Shown here: in pieces, positions 10,381-24,300 of the stretch | Numbering within the stretch: the first letter of the stretch is position 1 | Layout of the letters: each line of letters starts with the position of its first letter | From: Montifringilla adamsi | Taxonomy: Eukaryota > Chordata > Aves > Passeriformes > Passeridae | Length of the DNA: 64,000 bases | Direction of reading: 5' to 3' | Assembly (NCBI GenBank): GCA_017590115.1 | Contig: JAGGNK010007004.1 | Location: forward strand, 11,605,330-11,669,329 | Program-made: the position numbers and the translations under genes | Notes under the pieces: model-generated | What the model was told of the DNA's origin: nothing | Databases searched by the model: none | Seen by the model: the letters and a program-made list of their open reading frames with translations, nothing else

Positions 10381-11194
10381 GCTTGGTGTTATATAAGAAA
10401 GCACTATGTTTCAATTAAACCATATTTATTTCACAGATAGGACCACTATTTTAGACTCCGTGTCTGGAGTTGTCCCAACTTTATTCATATTCAAGGTCAG
10501 TCCCTGCTCTGGGAGTTGTCTTAACTTCAGTTGATGCCAGTTTTGATTTGGGAGTCTTCCTGACTTCATCCATTTCCAAGGCTCAATCCAACTCTTATAT
10601 CCTGTTTCCCACATGTATCATCTCCAAAGAAACCCACCTGCTTCACTAATCACATGTACTTTTCCAATTATTTTCCCAAAATATTGATATAATTACAATT
10701 TATTTAGCACAAATCACATGCGTTTATCACAGTTTCATTATGCTCTTCCATTTGTGGGATGTGAGGACGTACGCGGTGCTGATGGATTCTAGACAGTTCA
10801 ACATGATGGATAGGAGGATAAGCCGCTTTCTTTTACTGGCGCCCTCAGTTCTTTAATCACTTTATAGTCCAGCTCTCAGTATGCTGGGTGTTGGTTTGGC
10901 ACATATATTACTGGGCAGGCCGAAGCGACCGCCAATTTGCCCTCCTTCATGGTGGCTTCCCGGCATTTTTGCCGTCACTGGCTTACAGTGTCGCTGTCTT
11001 GGGCAGGGAGCAAGCCTGCTGCCTGCTTGTGATGTGGGAATTCCGTACTGAAGGGGCCAGCTATGCAGGGATTCTTATCAGAGCAAGGCATTTCTGCAGG
11101 GCTTAGGTTAATATTGGGATAAGGGAATTCTGCGGGGTTTGGGTCAATCTTGGGGTCATGTATGGGTTCGGGGGACTCAGCTTCTGAAGCCATG
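10381..11194. other. Probable retroviral internal sequence, unassigned
   Basis: Short minus-strand open frames at 10426-10614 and 10975-11193 lie downstream (in the minus sense) of the leader of the LTR at 11651. The second is proline-rich, as retroviral Gag linkers often are. No domain is identifiable and the reading frame is broken. Confidence 0.35.
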
Positions 11195-11650
11195 TTATGG
11201 CCAACATTCGCTGACTTCCTTTAATGGCTGTTGTGATTGTCCCCCATGTAGTGAAAAGTCTCTGTCCTGCTGCTTGCCAGGTTTCTGATTGAAGGGGTCC
11301 ATTAAAGGGAAAATCTTTAATTGATTAGACACCCAGTCCAGCAGGGTGCTTAGTTTCACATCAGCCATATTAACAGATTGCTGATGTAGGAGCCACCCTA
11401 CCTGACCCAAGCTCCTGCTTTGTTCCAGGGATATTCCACCTCCAATATTTGCTCCCACTGGTCAATTCGCTCTCCAGGTGAGGTGTGCCCACTTTGAAAT
11501 TCCTGAGCTCCTTCCCGAACTCTTCCCGGATCCTTCCCCGGATCCTTTTCCAGACTCTTCCTGGTCGGTTCCTTGACCTAGTGGGAGTTACTACCAGAGT
11601 GACCTGCACACCCTGCACCACATTACAGGTCCCAATTTGGGCCAGGCATT
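11195..11650 (-). mobile_element. ERV leader and gag-like remnant next to LTR copy 2
   Basis: Directly after the LTR (minus sense) comes TGGCCCAAATTGGGACC at about 11629-11645. It resembles a lysine-tRNA primer-binding site with a small deletion. Overlapping minus-strand frames follow (11370-11621 and 11195-11458), with charged and tryptophan-containing segments of gag-like character. The frame is broken between them. Placing it in the ERVK-like group is inference from the primer site only. Confidence 0.5.
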
Positions 11651-11965
11651 TGTAGCAGTCGAGAACAAAGCAACACAGACCACCTTAAGCACCTGAAGGA
11701 GATCAGTTTATTGTAGAAATCGCACCCCTTTTATACCTTTAATCTCTACCTGACATAACTGAAACCAAAACGAGACCTAACAGAATTTAACAGCAAGAAG
11801 GCACCCATTGGCTGGCTCAGCTGCCATGCTGCTGTCCACGTCTTCTAACATCCAATCAGCTTCCTGCTCATGTGCTGTCCATGCATTGCATCATCCAATC
11901 AGCTTCCTGGTCATATGCTGTCCACATGTTCCTCCAGCCAATCCCAATCTCGCTCCCAACTGTCA
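11651..11965 (-). mobile_element. ERV LTR, copy 2
   Basis: On the minus strand it runs from TGACAG at 11965 to GCTACA at 11651. It contains a TATAAAAGGGG promoter element (about 11726-11736) and an intact AATAAA at 11707-11712. Two 43-bp-spaced CCAATCAG units lie near 11850-11895. It is homologous to the LTR at 8503-8935, but about 118 bp shorter because it has fewer U3 repeats, and many substitutions separate the two. A primer-site-like sequence adjoins it, so this is a 5' LTR on the minus strand. Confidence 0.78.
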
Positions 11966-12888
11966 TTCACTGGCTCTCTCCTCGCTCCTAACTGCCTCTG
12001 GCTCCTCCATTGGCTTCCAGCTCTCCGGCCTGCAGCTGTGCCTCTCACGCAGGGCCTTCCGGTGAGCATGAGCCTTAACCACTCTGGTAATTATAACCCC
12101 ATATCCTACAGTTGGGAATCTGTGTGCATGCTGGAATATAGTGCATGAAGACATAGAGATATGTGCCTTTGTCAGCTTCCGAAGGTGTAAGTACTGCAGA
12201 AGTGTTGCTGCCATCCCCGTGCTTCGTGCCTTCTCCCAGCTGAGTAAGTTAATGCTGCCAACAGAATTCGGGGCTCTCTGCTTGTAGCTCACTAGAGGCA
12301 CAGTCATATTTCTCAAAATTAAACTAGTGGGCCACATTATTATGAGAGATTTTTACTAAACCCAAATTAATTTTACTAAATTTTACTAAACTCAAATTAA
12401 TTTTTTTCCATTTATTTTGTTGTATTTAAAGGTGTGATTGAAATTGAGTCTTACTGTCTGAAAACCCTGGCTTGTATTTTATTCTGTAGGTGTTTCTTGT
12501 GTTCAGCTCTTAAGTATTGTTTATTGTGTTGTGTTATACACGTGCCTTGAAGTTTTTTCCCATTGTTTTTGGATGAAGAAGGCAAATATAGCAATCTATT
12601 GTTAATAGAATTAGCAGAATAATGTGAAGGTTTTGTTAGTCATTAGATAGTCAGTAGAATTGTTAGTTGCTTCTCTTTTTATACTTTACTGTGTTCTGGG
12701 AAACACAACTTGACATTGTGCAACTTGACATTGACGGCATTGATGTCCACAGGTTGTGCTAGTGGGGTTGCTCTCCTACCAGCAATTTAGGTTCAACAGT
12801 TCTGTTCATGATGCATTCTAAATCACTTCTTAGTAAGTGAAATAGGTCTTGATCAAAAGGTTGTAATTTTTGTAAAATTTTTTTTTAG
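11966..12888 (+). other. Upstream region / probable last 5' intron of RESF1
   Basis: No coding sequence. It ends with a T-rich tract and AG at 12887-12888, a good 3' splice site for the exon that carries the RESF1 start codon. An A/T-rich small duplication (ttttactaaa, with a related aattaattt block) lies at 12352-12410. The 5' non-coding exon(s) and promoter of RESF1 were not recognised and may lie within or beyond the window. Confidence 0.5.
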
Positions 12889-12927
12889 CATTTTGGTTTT
12901 GCCTGAAGAAAAAGAAAACAAGAAAAG

Positions 12928-15900
12928 ATGGACTGGAATGTAAGGCCAGTCCAGAATGCTGATGCAAACACAAACCTGCAAAGTGAAGGAGCATGTTTCA
13001 CTCAGCTACTTCCTAATGGACATGCCTTTCCTCAGACAAATGCCAACTCCTCTAAAAATGCATGCACTCATGCTGAAAATAACCAAATTGTGTATATGCC
13101 AACTATCAATGTTGCCTTCCCTGCTGTAAATGCTGAAGGATTCAAAACTTCAGATCAAACCTCACCAGGAGCATCTGTAACTGGTAATAATTTTTTTATG
13201 TCAAAATACTCAGTCAAAAGGAATCAACAGATGTACGTAACAGCTCTAAAACCTCCCATTCAGAATTCCCCTTTGCGGCCAGAGATGACTCCGACTTCTT
13301 GGCCAGTTTCTAATCCCTACAGTTATCCCTGCAGAAATGTACCCCCCCTGTCCTCTCAAGTGAACACAGGGAATAATGTTAGGAATGTGCTTGGGGAGCC
13401 ACAGTACAGCAATACCAGTGCTTACACCGTGCAGCCAGAAATGCTGCAGCATAATTCCCTGAGACTTGCAACACTACATCAAGGTGGCATTCATCCCCAG
13501 AATAATTCTTTTCCTCTTGGTACTTCCGGGCAACATGTCCAACCTCAGATATTTAATTCCAATAATCAGTGTAAAGTTTTGTATTCAGTGAATCAAAATA
13601 CTGGGGTGAATGTACAGCTGCCACAATTTCAGCAGAGTCAGATAGCATCAGAAGCTCCTAGAGGATGTTCTGCACCTTCTTTGTTGCCTGCCAACTGTGT
13701 TTCAAGGCCTGCAGCACAATCTTCAATGGGTGTACCACAGGAAATGCAAAATGTACCTAATGGATACAACATAAACCAGCAGAGGTGCCCACTGGATCCA
13801 AAAAATGCTCCTGGGTTTAACAGTATTCAGCAACACTGTCAGAAGCAGCAATCTGGAGAAGTTAGTCAATCCATCAGGAATGTCTGTAATCCAAGTGGAA
13901 GTGTGACAGCCAGTCGGTCTTTTAGTGAAAGTTCTGTGTCATCCCCTGGCATTCCCAAAGAACTGCTTGATGTTGTGAAAGAAATAGAAGCTCTTTCTTC
14001 AAAGCCACTGAGTGATCCTGCTTCAGTTCCAGAGAGCCAGACTAGTAGTTTGATGAATGGGCCTGTTAATGTTCAGATTTCTTCAGCGGCAGCAACGCAT
14101 GGAGTAGGAATTACAAAGGAGAGACTAGCTTGGGAAGCTGAAAAGCTGAAATGTCTTAAAAAAAGGGTTGTCCTGCTTGAAACGGTTCATAATTATAAAA
14201 AAAAAATCTATCATGAAAAAAGTACTCATTCTCTTCCTCCTAGTTATCCATGTTCTCCTTCTAATTGTCTTCCATGTGTGCCCAAACAAAATGTACAGCC
14301 TCCGCCATCTGAAGCAGCGAGGACAGAGAGGCCCACACTCATGGTTTCACATGAAGAAAGAAATGACAAAAACCTAGCCAGGGCTGATAACAGAAGATTG
14401 GAGGTGACTCAAAGTAACCCTCAGGTGAAGCAGGGAAGTCTTTCATCAAGCTTCACTGCTGTTCCCTCTCAGAGCAAAGTCCCAGCTCAATTTAATAATC
14501 CTGAGAGCATCTTGGAACAAAGGGATGTGCATGCCTTGGCCTCTTCTCAAGGAACTGTGACTTCCTCAAACAATGCTTTGTGTTTTACTCAAGTAGGGAG
14601 CTCTGTCAGGAGTGCCTCAAAGACTCTGCAAATTGGCCCTGAGAATTCATCATTTCTTCAGTTTGTATTGAGCAGCACAAACGTGCTGAAAGAGAAGACA
14701 GCTGGTGCTACTGCTGATAAAATACTGACGAATCTCCTGTGTAGTGAAAAACCGCTGCTTGATACATCTGTCTCGTGTGGAAGCTTGCTAAAAGACACTA
14801 GTGAGAAGAATGTAGAAAGTCTGAAAGGTGAGCAGGCATCTGTGGCTCACACAAACTCTCCTGCATCAGAAACAACTGCATCTGGTGATGCTCAATTGCA
14901 GACTGAGGTAGCTCCGAAAAAACCACCATTTACTGAAAATGCATCCTGTAGCCAGAGCAATTGTAATTACTCTATGGAAGAGCTGGTTGCATGCCTGCGC
15001 TTGTGGGGGAAGTATCCACCAGAATCTGTAAGTGTGGAAAATAAACAGTCAAATGAAAGCCCCACAGCAAATCAGGTTTCACCTTCCGACCAAAACACAA
15101 AGAAGGGAGAAAAAAATAATGTGCTGGATAGCATGGATGAGGCTGTTTTGCCTGTAACAACTACCTCTGTGGGACAAAAACTGGATACACTGACTTCCAA
15201 TTTGATAAAAAATTTTGAACCTCAAGTTGCAGTTGTCTCTCCTTTAGTGCTTTGTGAACAAAGAACACTAAGTGAGCAGGCGGGCAAGATCCCAACACCT
15301 GAAGGTAAAACCTATCCAGCGATCAACTCGGGGAGCACATGTAGCTTGCAAGAAGAGGGGGAAAATGGTTTAAATGTGGCCAGTACTACCAAAGGAACAA
15401 TAGAAAATGCTTGGTCATCACCCAGTGATTGTGTTCTGGAACAAAAAGTGGATTCAGATTTGCAACAGATCAGAGTAGGTGATGAAAACCAAAGGAAAGT
15501 TAGTCAATCTGCACAAGATGCAAGAGGAAATCTGCAGCTTGGATTACAAAACAAGGCTCCTCTTCCTGAATCAGGCACAAATTTTTGTAGTCAGATCTCT
15601 CAAGAAGGTACAAGAGACCATGAAAACAAGCAAGCTGTGTTAGAGGCAGGAGATACATCTACAGCTGTGCTGGAAAGTGACATGTTTTGTATTTCTAGTG
15701 TTTGCTCTCTTGTTGAAGGTGATAAATTTTATAACCCACAAATAGCAGGCATGTTCAAATCAGTCTATGAGACACTGGAATCAGAAGGAAGTGCATCTGG
15801 TACAAGGCAAAAGGAACAACATCCGGACTTGAATAAAACTGAGCTGAGCAATAACACTGCCCAAAGAGAGAGCTTGCTGCTAAAGATGTTGGAAGAATCA

Positions 15901-18184
15901 TCAAGTCATTTGGAGAAGGAAAGCAGTGGCAATCCTCCTAAAGCAGTTTCTACCTCTGAACAAAACACGTCATTCAAGGCATCTTCCAAGCATCCTGAAA
16001 ATTCCTTAGAAAGTCCTGCTAATATAAAACAAAAGTTAGCTCAAAATTCACTGGATTCCTCTGTCAGCATAACTGCTGAAACAAATGCACCCGCTGTTCC
16101 AGGAGACTGCAGTAAACAAAATTCCATGCCCAGTAAAAATAGCATGGAAAAGGAGGTGAACTTTCTTGGAGCAAAACCTAGTAAATATCTAAAAGATCAG
16201 CTGCTTGCTCTAGTGAAAGAGTTTCCATATGGCATTGAAGGTGCTGATGTGCTAACAAAAGAAGCAGCACAAAATCATTCAGTGGCTGAAGGGACAGAGA
16301 ATCAGTCTCAAAAAGAGGTTAAAATTTGTGACAAGAATTCTCATTTGAAGGACCCAGTAAATCAGACTAAAATTGCAGTGTTAAGATCTGATCAGGTTCA
16401 AGAACTGTCTCCTGCACACAACCAGTGTCCCTCTAGTGACAGCAAGAGAGAAGTGAGGCAACAATCAGAAAAGGCTTCAGCTGACAAGGACAACCTTGAA
16501 AGCAGTGTCCAGCCTAGTCAGGATCTATGTGAGAAGGAAAAAACCCCACAAGAAACTTCTAACCCCAGTGAAAAAAGTGAAGATTGCTCTTTAACAGGTG
16601 GTGTATCTATAGCATATAAAACACCACATTGTCCCTCTCAATTAGAAACATCTGGTTCAGAGAAAAATGACTGTCAACTTTCAAAAGCTGAAAATACTGA
16701 CTCTGCAGAGACAGAAGAAAACAACAGTCAATCTGATGCCTTGAAAAAGGAAAACTGTGTAGTGGGAGGAGACCTGACAATTTCTGAAAAAATCCCAGAA
16801 AATATTAGCAAAAGTAAAGGTATTTGCAAATACACCTCTGAAATGAACAAGAAACCTAGGCTGAAGGTGGATAATGAATACAAACTGCCTACAACAAAGC
16901 AGGAAAAAATTGGACCAGTTAATTCTTCTGAAAACCAGGATGCTGATAAATGCAAAAGCAGCAGTTTGAAGGAACATCTGCAAATTGACAAAGGAACCCA
17001 AGTGTCAAGTAAAGAATTGAATTCTTTCAAAAAAGAGCACCAGACAGCCTCTGAAGAGTTACCAGAAAAAACTGATCATACATATGCAGACAACATGGCG
17101 AAGTTGCCTGTAAAGAAGGAGAGAGTTTTCAAAACTGAGTCCCTCTCAAAAGATACAACCAAACCAGGTCTGACCATGAAATCCAAACCAGACATTCATC
17201 AAACTGTGAAGTCAGAAACTGTTGAAATTAAGCAATCTGAAGTCAGTCAAGGACAAAAAAAACAAACTTGTGAAGAGAACTCCGCTGAAGAACAAAGCTG
17301 CAGGGAACCAAAGGAAGTGCTTAGGCAAGATGTAGGAATTAGTGTCAAAGAGCAAGCAAAATTGCCAGCAGAAATGAAGCATAAAAAATTGAGTAGTTAC
17401 CGAGCTGATGCTGTAAAATTCTCAGATAGTAGCACTGTAGACTTCAAATCAAGACACACAAAATATTCTCAGCATAAATCTCTGAAAGTTCATCCTTTGC
17501 AAGAGCAGCCACACAAACGGAAGATGAAGGAAAATATTGTTGGGAAGAGAGAATTTAAGAAAGCAAAGCTGGAAGAGGAAGGACTGAAACAATCGAAAGG
17601 AAAGAGTTCTAAGCAGCTTGCACACAATTGTTTGCTAAATGCTGACAAAACTAAAAAACTGAATGGAGAAAATGGTTGGAAGCCAAGGAGTTCCTTAGCG
17701 GATTGCTCTGTGCTTAAACTGCAGAGAAAAAGGGCTCGATCTTCTAGCATGTCTAGAAACTTCTTTTCTAGCAAAGAAAGGCATCTCGATGGTCAAAACA
17801 AAGACAAGTGCTCTGAGAAAATGTTTCCTGATAAAAATCTTCTATACCTAAACAGAAGAAATAACAGACTAAAGCTGCATCTTCAAAAGGAACCCAAAAA
17901 ACACTATTTGAACAGAGTGGCATTTAAACGTACAGCACAGGAGCGCATCTCTCTGACAAAATTGGAAACATCACCTGTCAGACCCGTCTGGCATAGAACC
18001 ACCAAAGTGTCACAAAGCAGCAACTCAAAAAAAGATGTGTCTGTCTCAACAGTTGAGAAATCATGCAAACAGGAAGTCCTTGAGTTCAAGCTGTGTCCAG
18101 AGATACTGTTCAGAAATCCAGCCCCTGGCGAAGAAAGCTTAGCTGCAAAGAATTCTCCAGAAAGAGATAAAGTCGTTGTAGAAG
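12928..18184 (+). CDS. RESF1: RESF1 (retroelement silencing factor 1), giant coding exon, residues 1-1752
   Basis: This exon encodes nearly the whole of RESF1 (formerly KIAA1551/C12orf35). From mammalian work, RESF1 is a nuclear protein that associates with SETDB1, supports H3K9me3 silencing of endogenous retroviruses and affects pluripotent-cell state. The exon starts at 12889 after a T-rich acceptor. ATG 12928 has a favourable context (A at -3, G at +4) and opens with MDWN, close to the human start. The protein is low-complexity and rich in Ser, Lys, Gln and Asn. More structured islands are a helical stretch at about 395-432, a [17 protein letters not shown] block at about 681-697, [20 protein letters not shown] at about 1087-1106, and basic, NLS-like clusters at about 1525-1560 and 1595. 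The exon ends after GAA-G at 18184 with donor gtatga. If that donor is not used, five further residues (GMMFS) precede a stop. The frame is intact. Assignment also fits the neighbour BICD1. Confidence 0.93.
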
Positions 18185-18931
18185 GTATGATGTTCTCTTA
18201 AATATTCATTTGTAAGTAAAAACTATGTATTCATTTTTAAATTCATGTTGCACAAAGCTACAGACAGTGAAAACATGTGGAGCCTGAAAGCTGAGATATC
18301 CTAACTTGCTCACTGACAGACCACAGCTGTGTCTTCAGCTGAAAAAGAACATGGGAGTTTTCCTTCAATTTTCTGTAAGTCTTAGAGAATGAAATTAGAA
18401 TACTTTAGAGCATGGCAGTTTCAAGTAACTTTGGGAGAAGGCTTTCTAAAGTACTTGTAGAAGTTAGCTTGGCTTGGTTGTAGAAAGTAGATTCCCTTGG
18501 CATAGTGAGGGTGATCTGATCAAAGGTGATCTGGTCTGTATTCACTGTTCACCTGCTTGTGCATCAGTCTGGCTGGGCAGAGGTGGGAGAGATCTTTGTG
18601 ACATTGAAGAATAGAGTGGACTTAGGCCAGACATATTCTGCCCATAGTCCCCGTAATCTTTGCCATCTTTGCTTTAAACATCCATTTTTTATTCTCTTCT
18701 TCCCTAGTCCCTTTTTCAACATTTTACATGGTGCATTCTGAAGCATATTTATGTCAAATGTTGTATTTTATTTTTCTTAAGCTGTATATGTCAGCGCTTG
18801 GAGTAATTTTCATACCCAAAGGAAATTTCCTTTTGCGTGTGCTAATATATGTATTAGAATTTAATGCTGAATAGAGGACAAAACTTGTGATAAAGGAACC
18901 TCAGAAACATTTTTTGAAAATTTATTTTTAG
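18185..18931 (+). other. RESF1 intron between giant exon and small exon
   Basis: It is bounded by gtatga at 18185 and a T-rich acceptor ending tttttag at 18931, and preserves phase 1. It holds short chance frames only. I see no repeats. Confidence 0.8.
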
Positions 18932-19006
18932 GTGTCAAGAGTAAAAAAGAAGATTGGTTAAAATGTGAACCAGTGAAGCAAAAGAAACTGGAAGAGATCT
19001 CTACAG
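18932..19006 (+). CDS. RESF1: RESF1 penultimate coding exon (75 nt)
   Basis: The exon reads on in phase 1 from the giant exon as (G)[18 protein letters not shown] and ends LEEIST. It has a clean tttttag acceptor and a gtgaag donor at 19007. Its length of 75 nt keeps the frame, so skipping would remove 25 residues without a shift. The segment is charged and probably a disordered linker between the central region and the conserved C-terminal tail. The call rests on splice signals and reading-frame continuity. Confidence 0.88.
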
Positions 19007-20296
<1,290 letters not shown>

Positions 20297-21345
20297 TAGG
20301 ACTCCTGTATCAAAGGTCTCACTATCACTAAGAAAAAAATGCCAACACTAAAATAATTTTTTTTTCTGTTTACTTCATGTTGCTGAATAATTGTAAAAGC
20401 CCACAGTTTTCTGGTGGGTGTTGAAAATTTCCTTCACCATTTCCTCATATTTGTGAATAATTACCATCTTATTCTGTATTTATTGTCCATATACTCTTTG
20501 GTGCTGTAAATGCTGTTTTAAACGTATTGTTTCTTTTGGCGTTTTTTTGTTTTGTTTTGGTTTTTTTTTAAGACAGAATAGCTCCTTGAATCTTGACCAA
20601 AAAATAACAAACTCATTTAAACTGGCATAGCCTGTTTTCTTTCCTGATTCTCAAACACTTCTACTTATTATACTTTCCATTGCTGGCAGTGGAAAAATAT
20701 TTCTGCTGCAAAGGGACTGCAGTGGATTCCCTGGCATTACACTTCTGTTTCCCACTTAGGGTAGTCTGATGGTTTTGCTTCTGTTTCTGTAGAAACTTTT
20801 TTTTTCTAAACTGGGAATAGAAATATAAACCCCTCAATGCAAGCACAGATCAGGGGCATTTATGAAGTATTCATGCTGCTACCCAGTTTTGTTGAATTTC
20901 TTTTTGTGGAGCTTGTATGAACGGAACTTTGAGTTCATAGTTTGAACACAGTGCTGCAGACTGTTAATTTACTGGAGACTTCTCTTGCTTTTCTTGTTCT
21001 CTTTCTTCGCCACTTCTATTGTTGAAGTGCAGGGAGTTCCAATTCACTCTTGGCTGGATTATGTTGCTGAGTTCAGCTAGACTGTGATTAATTTCTTTGT
21101 TTATAAAGTGTTAGATTATGTTTGCTTACACATTCACTGTGACATAACAGTTGTATTTGTCATTGGCTATCTTTTGTTTAAGTGCCTTTTCACTGTTACT
21201 CAAAATTTAAAATCAAATCGTATTTTTACAGAGATTTGGTACTTGATTCTTTCTATCTTATTAAACCTTTATGCTGAACAAAAAACCTGTAGATACTTTA
21301 CTGAACAGTTTTTATACTTGAAATAAACTTTTGAGGACTACCCCT
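20297..21345 (+). other. RESF1: RESF1 3' UTR (inferred)
   Basis: A T/A-rich region follows the stop codon up to the first canonical AATAAA at 21322-21327. That would give a 3' UTR of about 1.05 kb, with cleavage near 21,340-21,350. A T-rich simple stretch lies at 20545-20571. A second AATAAA near 21437 could give a slightly longer form. The extent is inferred only from the signals. Confidence 0.6.
21322..21327 (+). terminator. Candidate RESF1 poly(A) signal
   Basis: It is the first AATAAA hexamer after the RESF1 stop codon. A T-rich stretch (about 21345-21358) lies downstream, as expected for a cleavage site between the two. Confidence 0.6.
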
Positions 21346-24300
21346 TGTCTTTTTTTTCCTAAAAATATGAAGTTGTGCTTACTGCAGTTAGTTAAATAGG
21401 AACTGAAGATACTCCTGCAGATGAAATGCAGCTTTAAAATAAATGATGGATCTTCCTTGTTAAATGGAAATAGTTGCAAGTTTATTAGTTTGTTTCTCTC
21501 TCTGGATGCCAAACTATTCGTCTGTGGGGAATGTTGCCACTGGAGGATTTTGTGGTACTGTTGTCAACTCTGAAAAGGTTTTTTATTTTCTTGAGAGTTT
21601 AGTTACGTGTATTATACTGCCTGCATGAAGGAAGATTTATTGCAGCCTTAAGTTTGTACCCAGTACAAACAAAACAGAGTTCCTGTCAGGAATTTAATCT
21701 GAGTTTTGTTCTGCACAATGATAACATGAAGCTGACATAAATGCTGGAGTGAATGCTTTTCAATAGGAAATTATTTGATCCATTGACCCATGATGTTTAT
21801 GTTCTAAATATTTGGAGAAGTCGTCTCACTGATCTTGTGCATCCAATAAGCAAGAATGCCAGTTTTGAGTCCCAGTGGATGCAGCTGTGTCTCCTTCCTC
21901 CCTTATACAAGAAGTGCATCTTGGCTCTGGGACAATATTTACATTGTGACAGAGTGACATTGTGACTTGTGCCTGCTCTGATTTGGTATGGCTGGGATCT
22001 TTGGGATAGACTTTTTGCTGATATTGGAATCTCTGGTAAATTGCTGTGGCTCATAAGTTGGCCACTATCCATTCAGACAGCTGCTGGAAGGAAAACATCT
22101 GTAAGGAGCAGTGGTAGGGCTGCAAGGAGTACGTACAGAGAAAAGCCTGGAGACCATCTGCTCCACAGGATGAGCACTGTGGATATGTGCACAAATGTCA
22201 CATGTAAACACCAGACCTTATCCTGGTCATGCTGGCTTGACAGACAGATACAGAGCAGATACAACTGTCTCTAACACTGCCTGTTTCACCTGTGGGCATC
22301 TCCAGCAACTACAAGATAAATGGGCAGTCACAGGAGCCAACAGGAAAAACTTTCCTTAGGGAAGCCTGATGCTGCTTCTCGGCATTTCTGCTCTTCATCT
22401 CATGCAGCTAACTATGGTTGAACCTGTTCATGTGCAAGTACATCCAGTGCAAATTTCTCCCCTGATAAGACCTTAAACAGCTACAGACAAGATGCATGAG
22501 TCCCTAAACCTTAAATTTTAACATTATGACAAAAATAAAGTTTTTATAGAAAGAGTGTGGGAATGAGAGCACAGGATGAAATTGACATGTTTAATATTTG
22601 GAGGTGACTATTCAATACACACTGTAAGTTCTTAGGGTTTAATGGCTCTGTGAACTTAACTGGTTTTGTGGACTTGTACTCATTTAGTGCTATGATGATA
22701 AGTTTCCACACACAGCATAAAGTCTCTCAGGGGTTAGAAAGTGCAGTAAGATGAGAAGCCCCACTGCTGCCTGGGAGGGAGGCACTCTTCTGGGTTAGTG
22801 CAAGGGGCTTTCAGCTGTTCTGTACTCCTGGGAGGCTTTGTGGCAAGGGAGATAAGAAACTGCAGAGAGCTGTTCCGCAGTGTTTTGATGAGAACCTCAC
22901 TCACTCCATTGTTCTCTGTGCTGGGAACAGGAGAAGGGTCAAATGCATAGTTAATGAGAGCTAGACATGGATGCTATCTATACCTGCAAGTGCTGTTTTC
23001 TTTGTGGAGCTGATCAGAGGTCTTCCTGGGATGCCAGCAGAAATCCCTGTTGTCTTTTCGTAGCCCTGCTCTGTCCATTGCCTTAATGAAAGAACTGAGT
23101 GTATTGCACCCTGCAGGAGGAGAGGTGCCTGGGATGATGGAGAGAAGCTGGGCCTGGAATGGGGGAAGGAAAAGGGTTACCTGTGCACAAATATTTATTT
23201 ATTTTTTTTAAAAGGAAAATCCAAATCACTACTCAAATGTTTTTAATAATTGGAAATTAATTAACTTAAAAATTCCCTGAGGCAAGTCTCATCCTGTAGC
23301 AGGATGCACTGCCTGGAGTGGGGGTAAAACAACTCAAACCTATTTGAAGAGCTCTCAGTGGTGAATGCAGAACAGGGTGTCACATTGCTTCCCCCCAAAA
23401 ATGAGCTTAAGCACCAGTACCAAAATAAGTATATCTACTTGCCTTACTTGGGAGACTTAGTCTATGTATTCATGATAAGATACAGAAGGGGAATTCTGTT
23501 CTGAAATAACTGTTCTCCTGTCCTGGCTTCTGTTACTCCAGTGGCCCTGTCAACAGGGACAGGTTTCTGTTAAAAGCTTGGTGACAGGGTGGATTAGCTG
23601 TCATCTCCCAGAGAGTGGCCACCTGTTAGCAAGGTCTAACACAGACTTGATTTCCAGCAGTTGTTAGCTCCTAATTCTTTGTCCTTTTTGTGTTATGTCC
23701 TGCTTCATTTGCTTATCATCATCTGAGTCAATCTCAATTCTTGAAAATTAATTGATGAAGGAGGCAATCCAGGTTTCTCTAGAGGAGTTGACTGATTCCG
23801 GCACCCCCAGCTTTTATTTAGGAATCAGCCATGAATGTGGCAATGGGTTTCTTTCCCTGATAGATCAATACTGTGGCCTGTGGAAGATAACTCTCCTTTT
23901 TTTTTTCCCAGAGGCTCATTAAAATAATTATTAAACTGAAATTTGTTATTAAAAATAGCCTCTGCACTCATCCAATAGGGTTTTGATAGAGTCTCTGAAT
24001 GCAGAAGCACAGATGCAGAGAAGAAAAGCTGTTCTGGAGCGTGGTTTGTAAACTGAATGTTTAAAATTGCATTTCTCCTTTGTGCTGCACATCAGTGGCC
24101 TCATACCCTTTGTTTACAATTTCTGACAAATCCTTTTCCCTTCTTTCAGTTTTTGTAAGAGAAGCTGCAGGGAGTAGAGGGTCACAGAAAAGGGGCCACT
24201 GAGCTGAGATGGGCCAGTGACAAAATTGCCAAAGCAGCACAAACATATTTAGCATTTCTTCTGTAGGACAGAAACTGGCCAAATCACAGACTTACTATAC

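Noticed and set aside
16681..17030. 106- and 100-codon minus-strand frames within the RESF1 giant exon
   Set aside because: Antisense shadows of the coding exon. Phe/Leu/Ser-rich composition arises from antisense of Lys/Glu/Asn codons.
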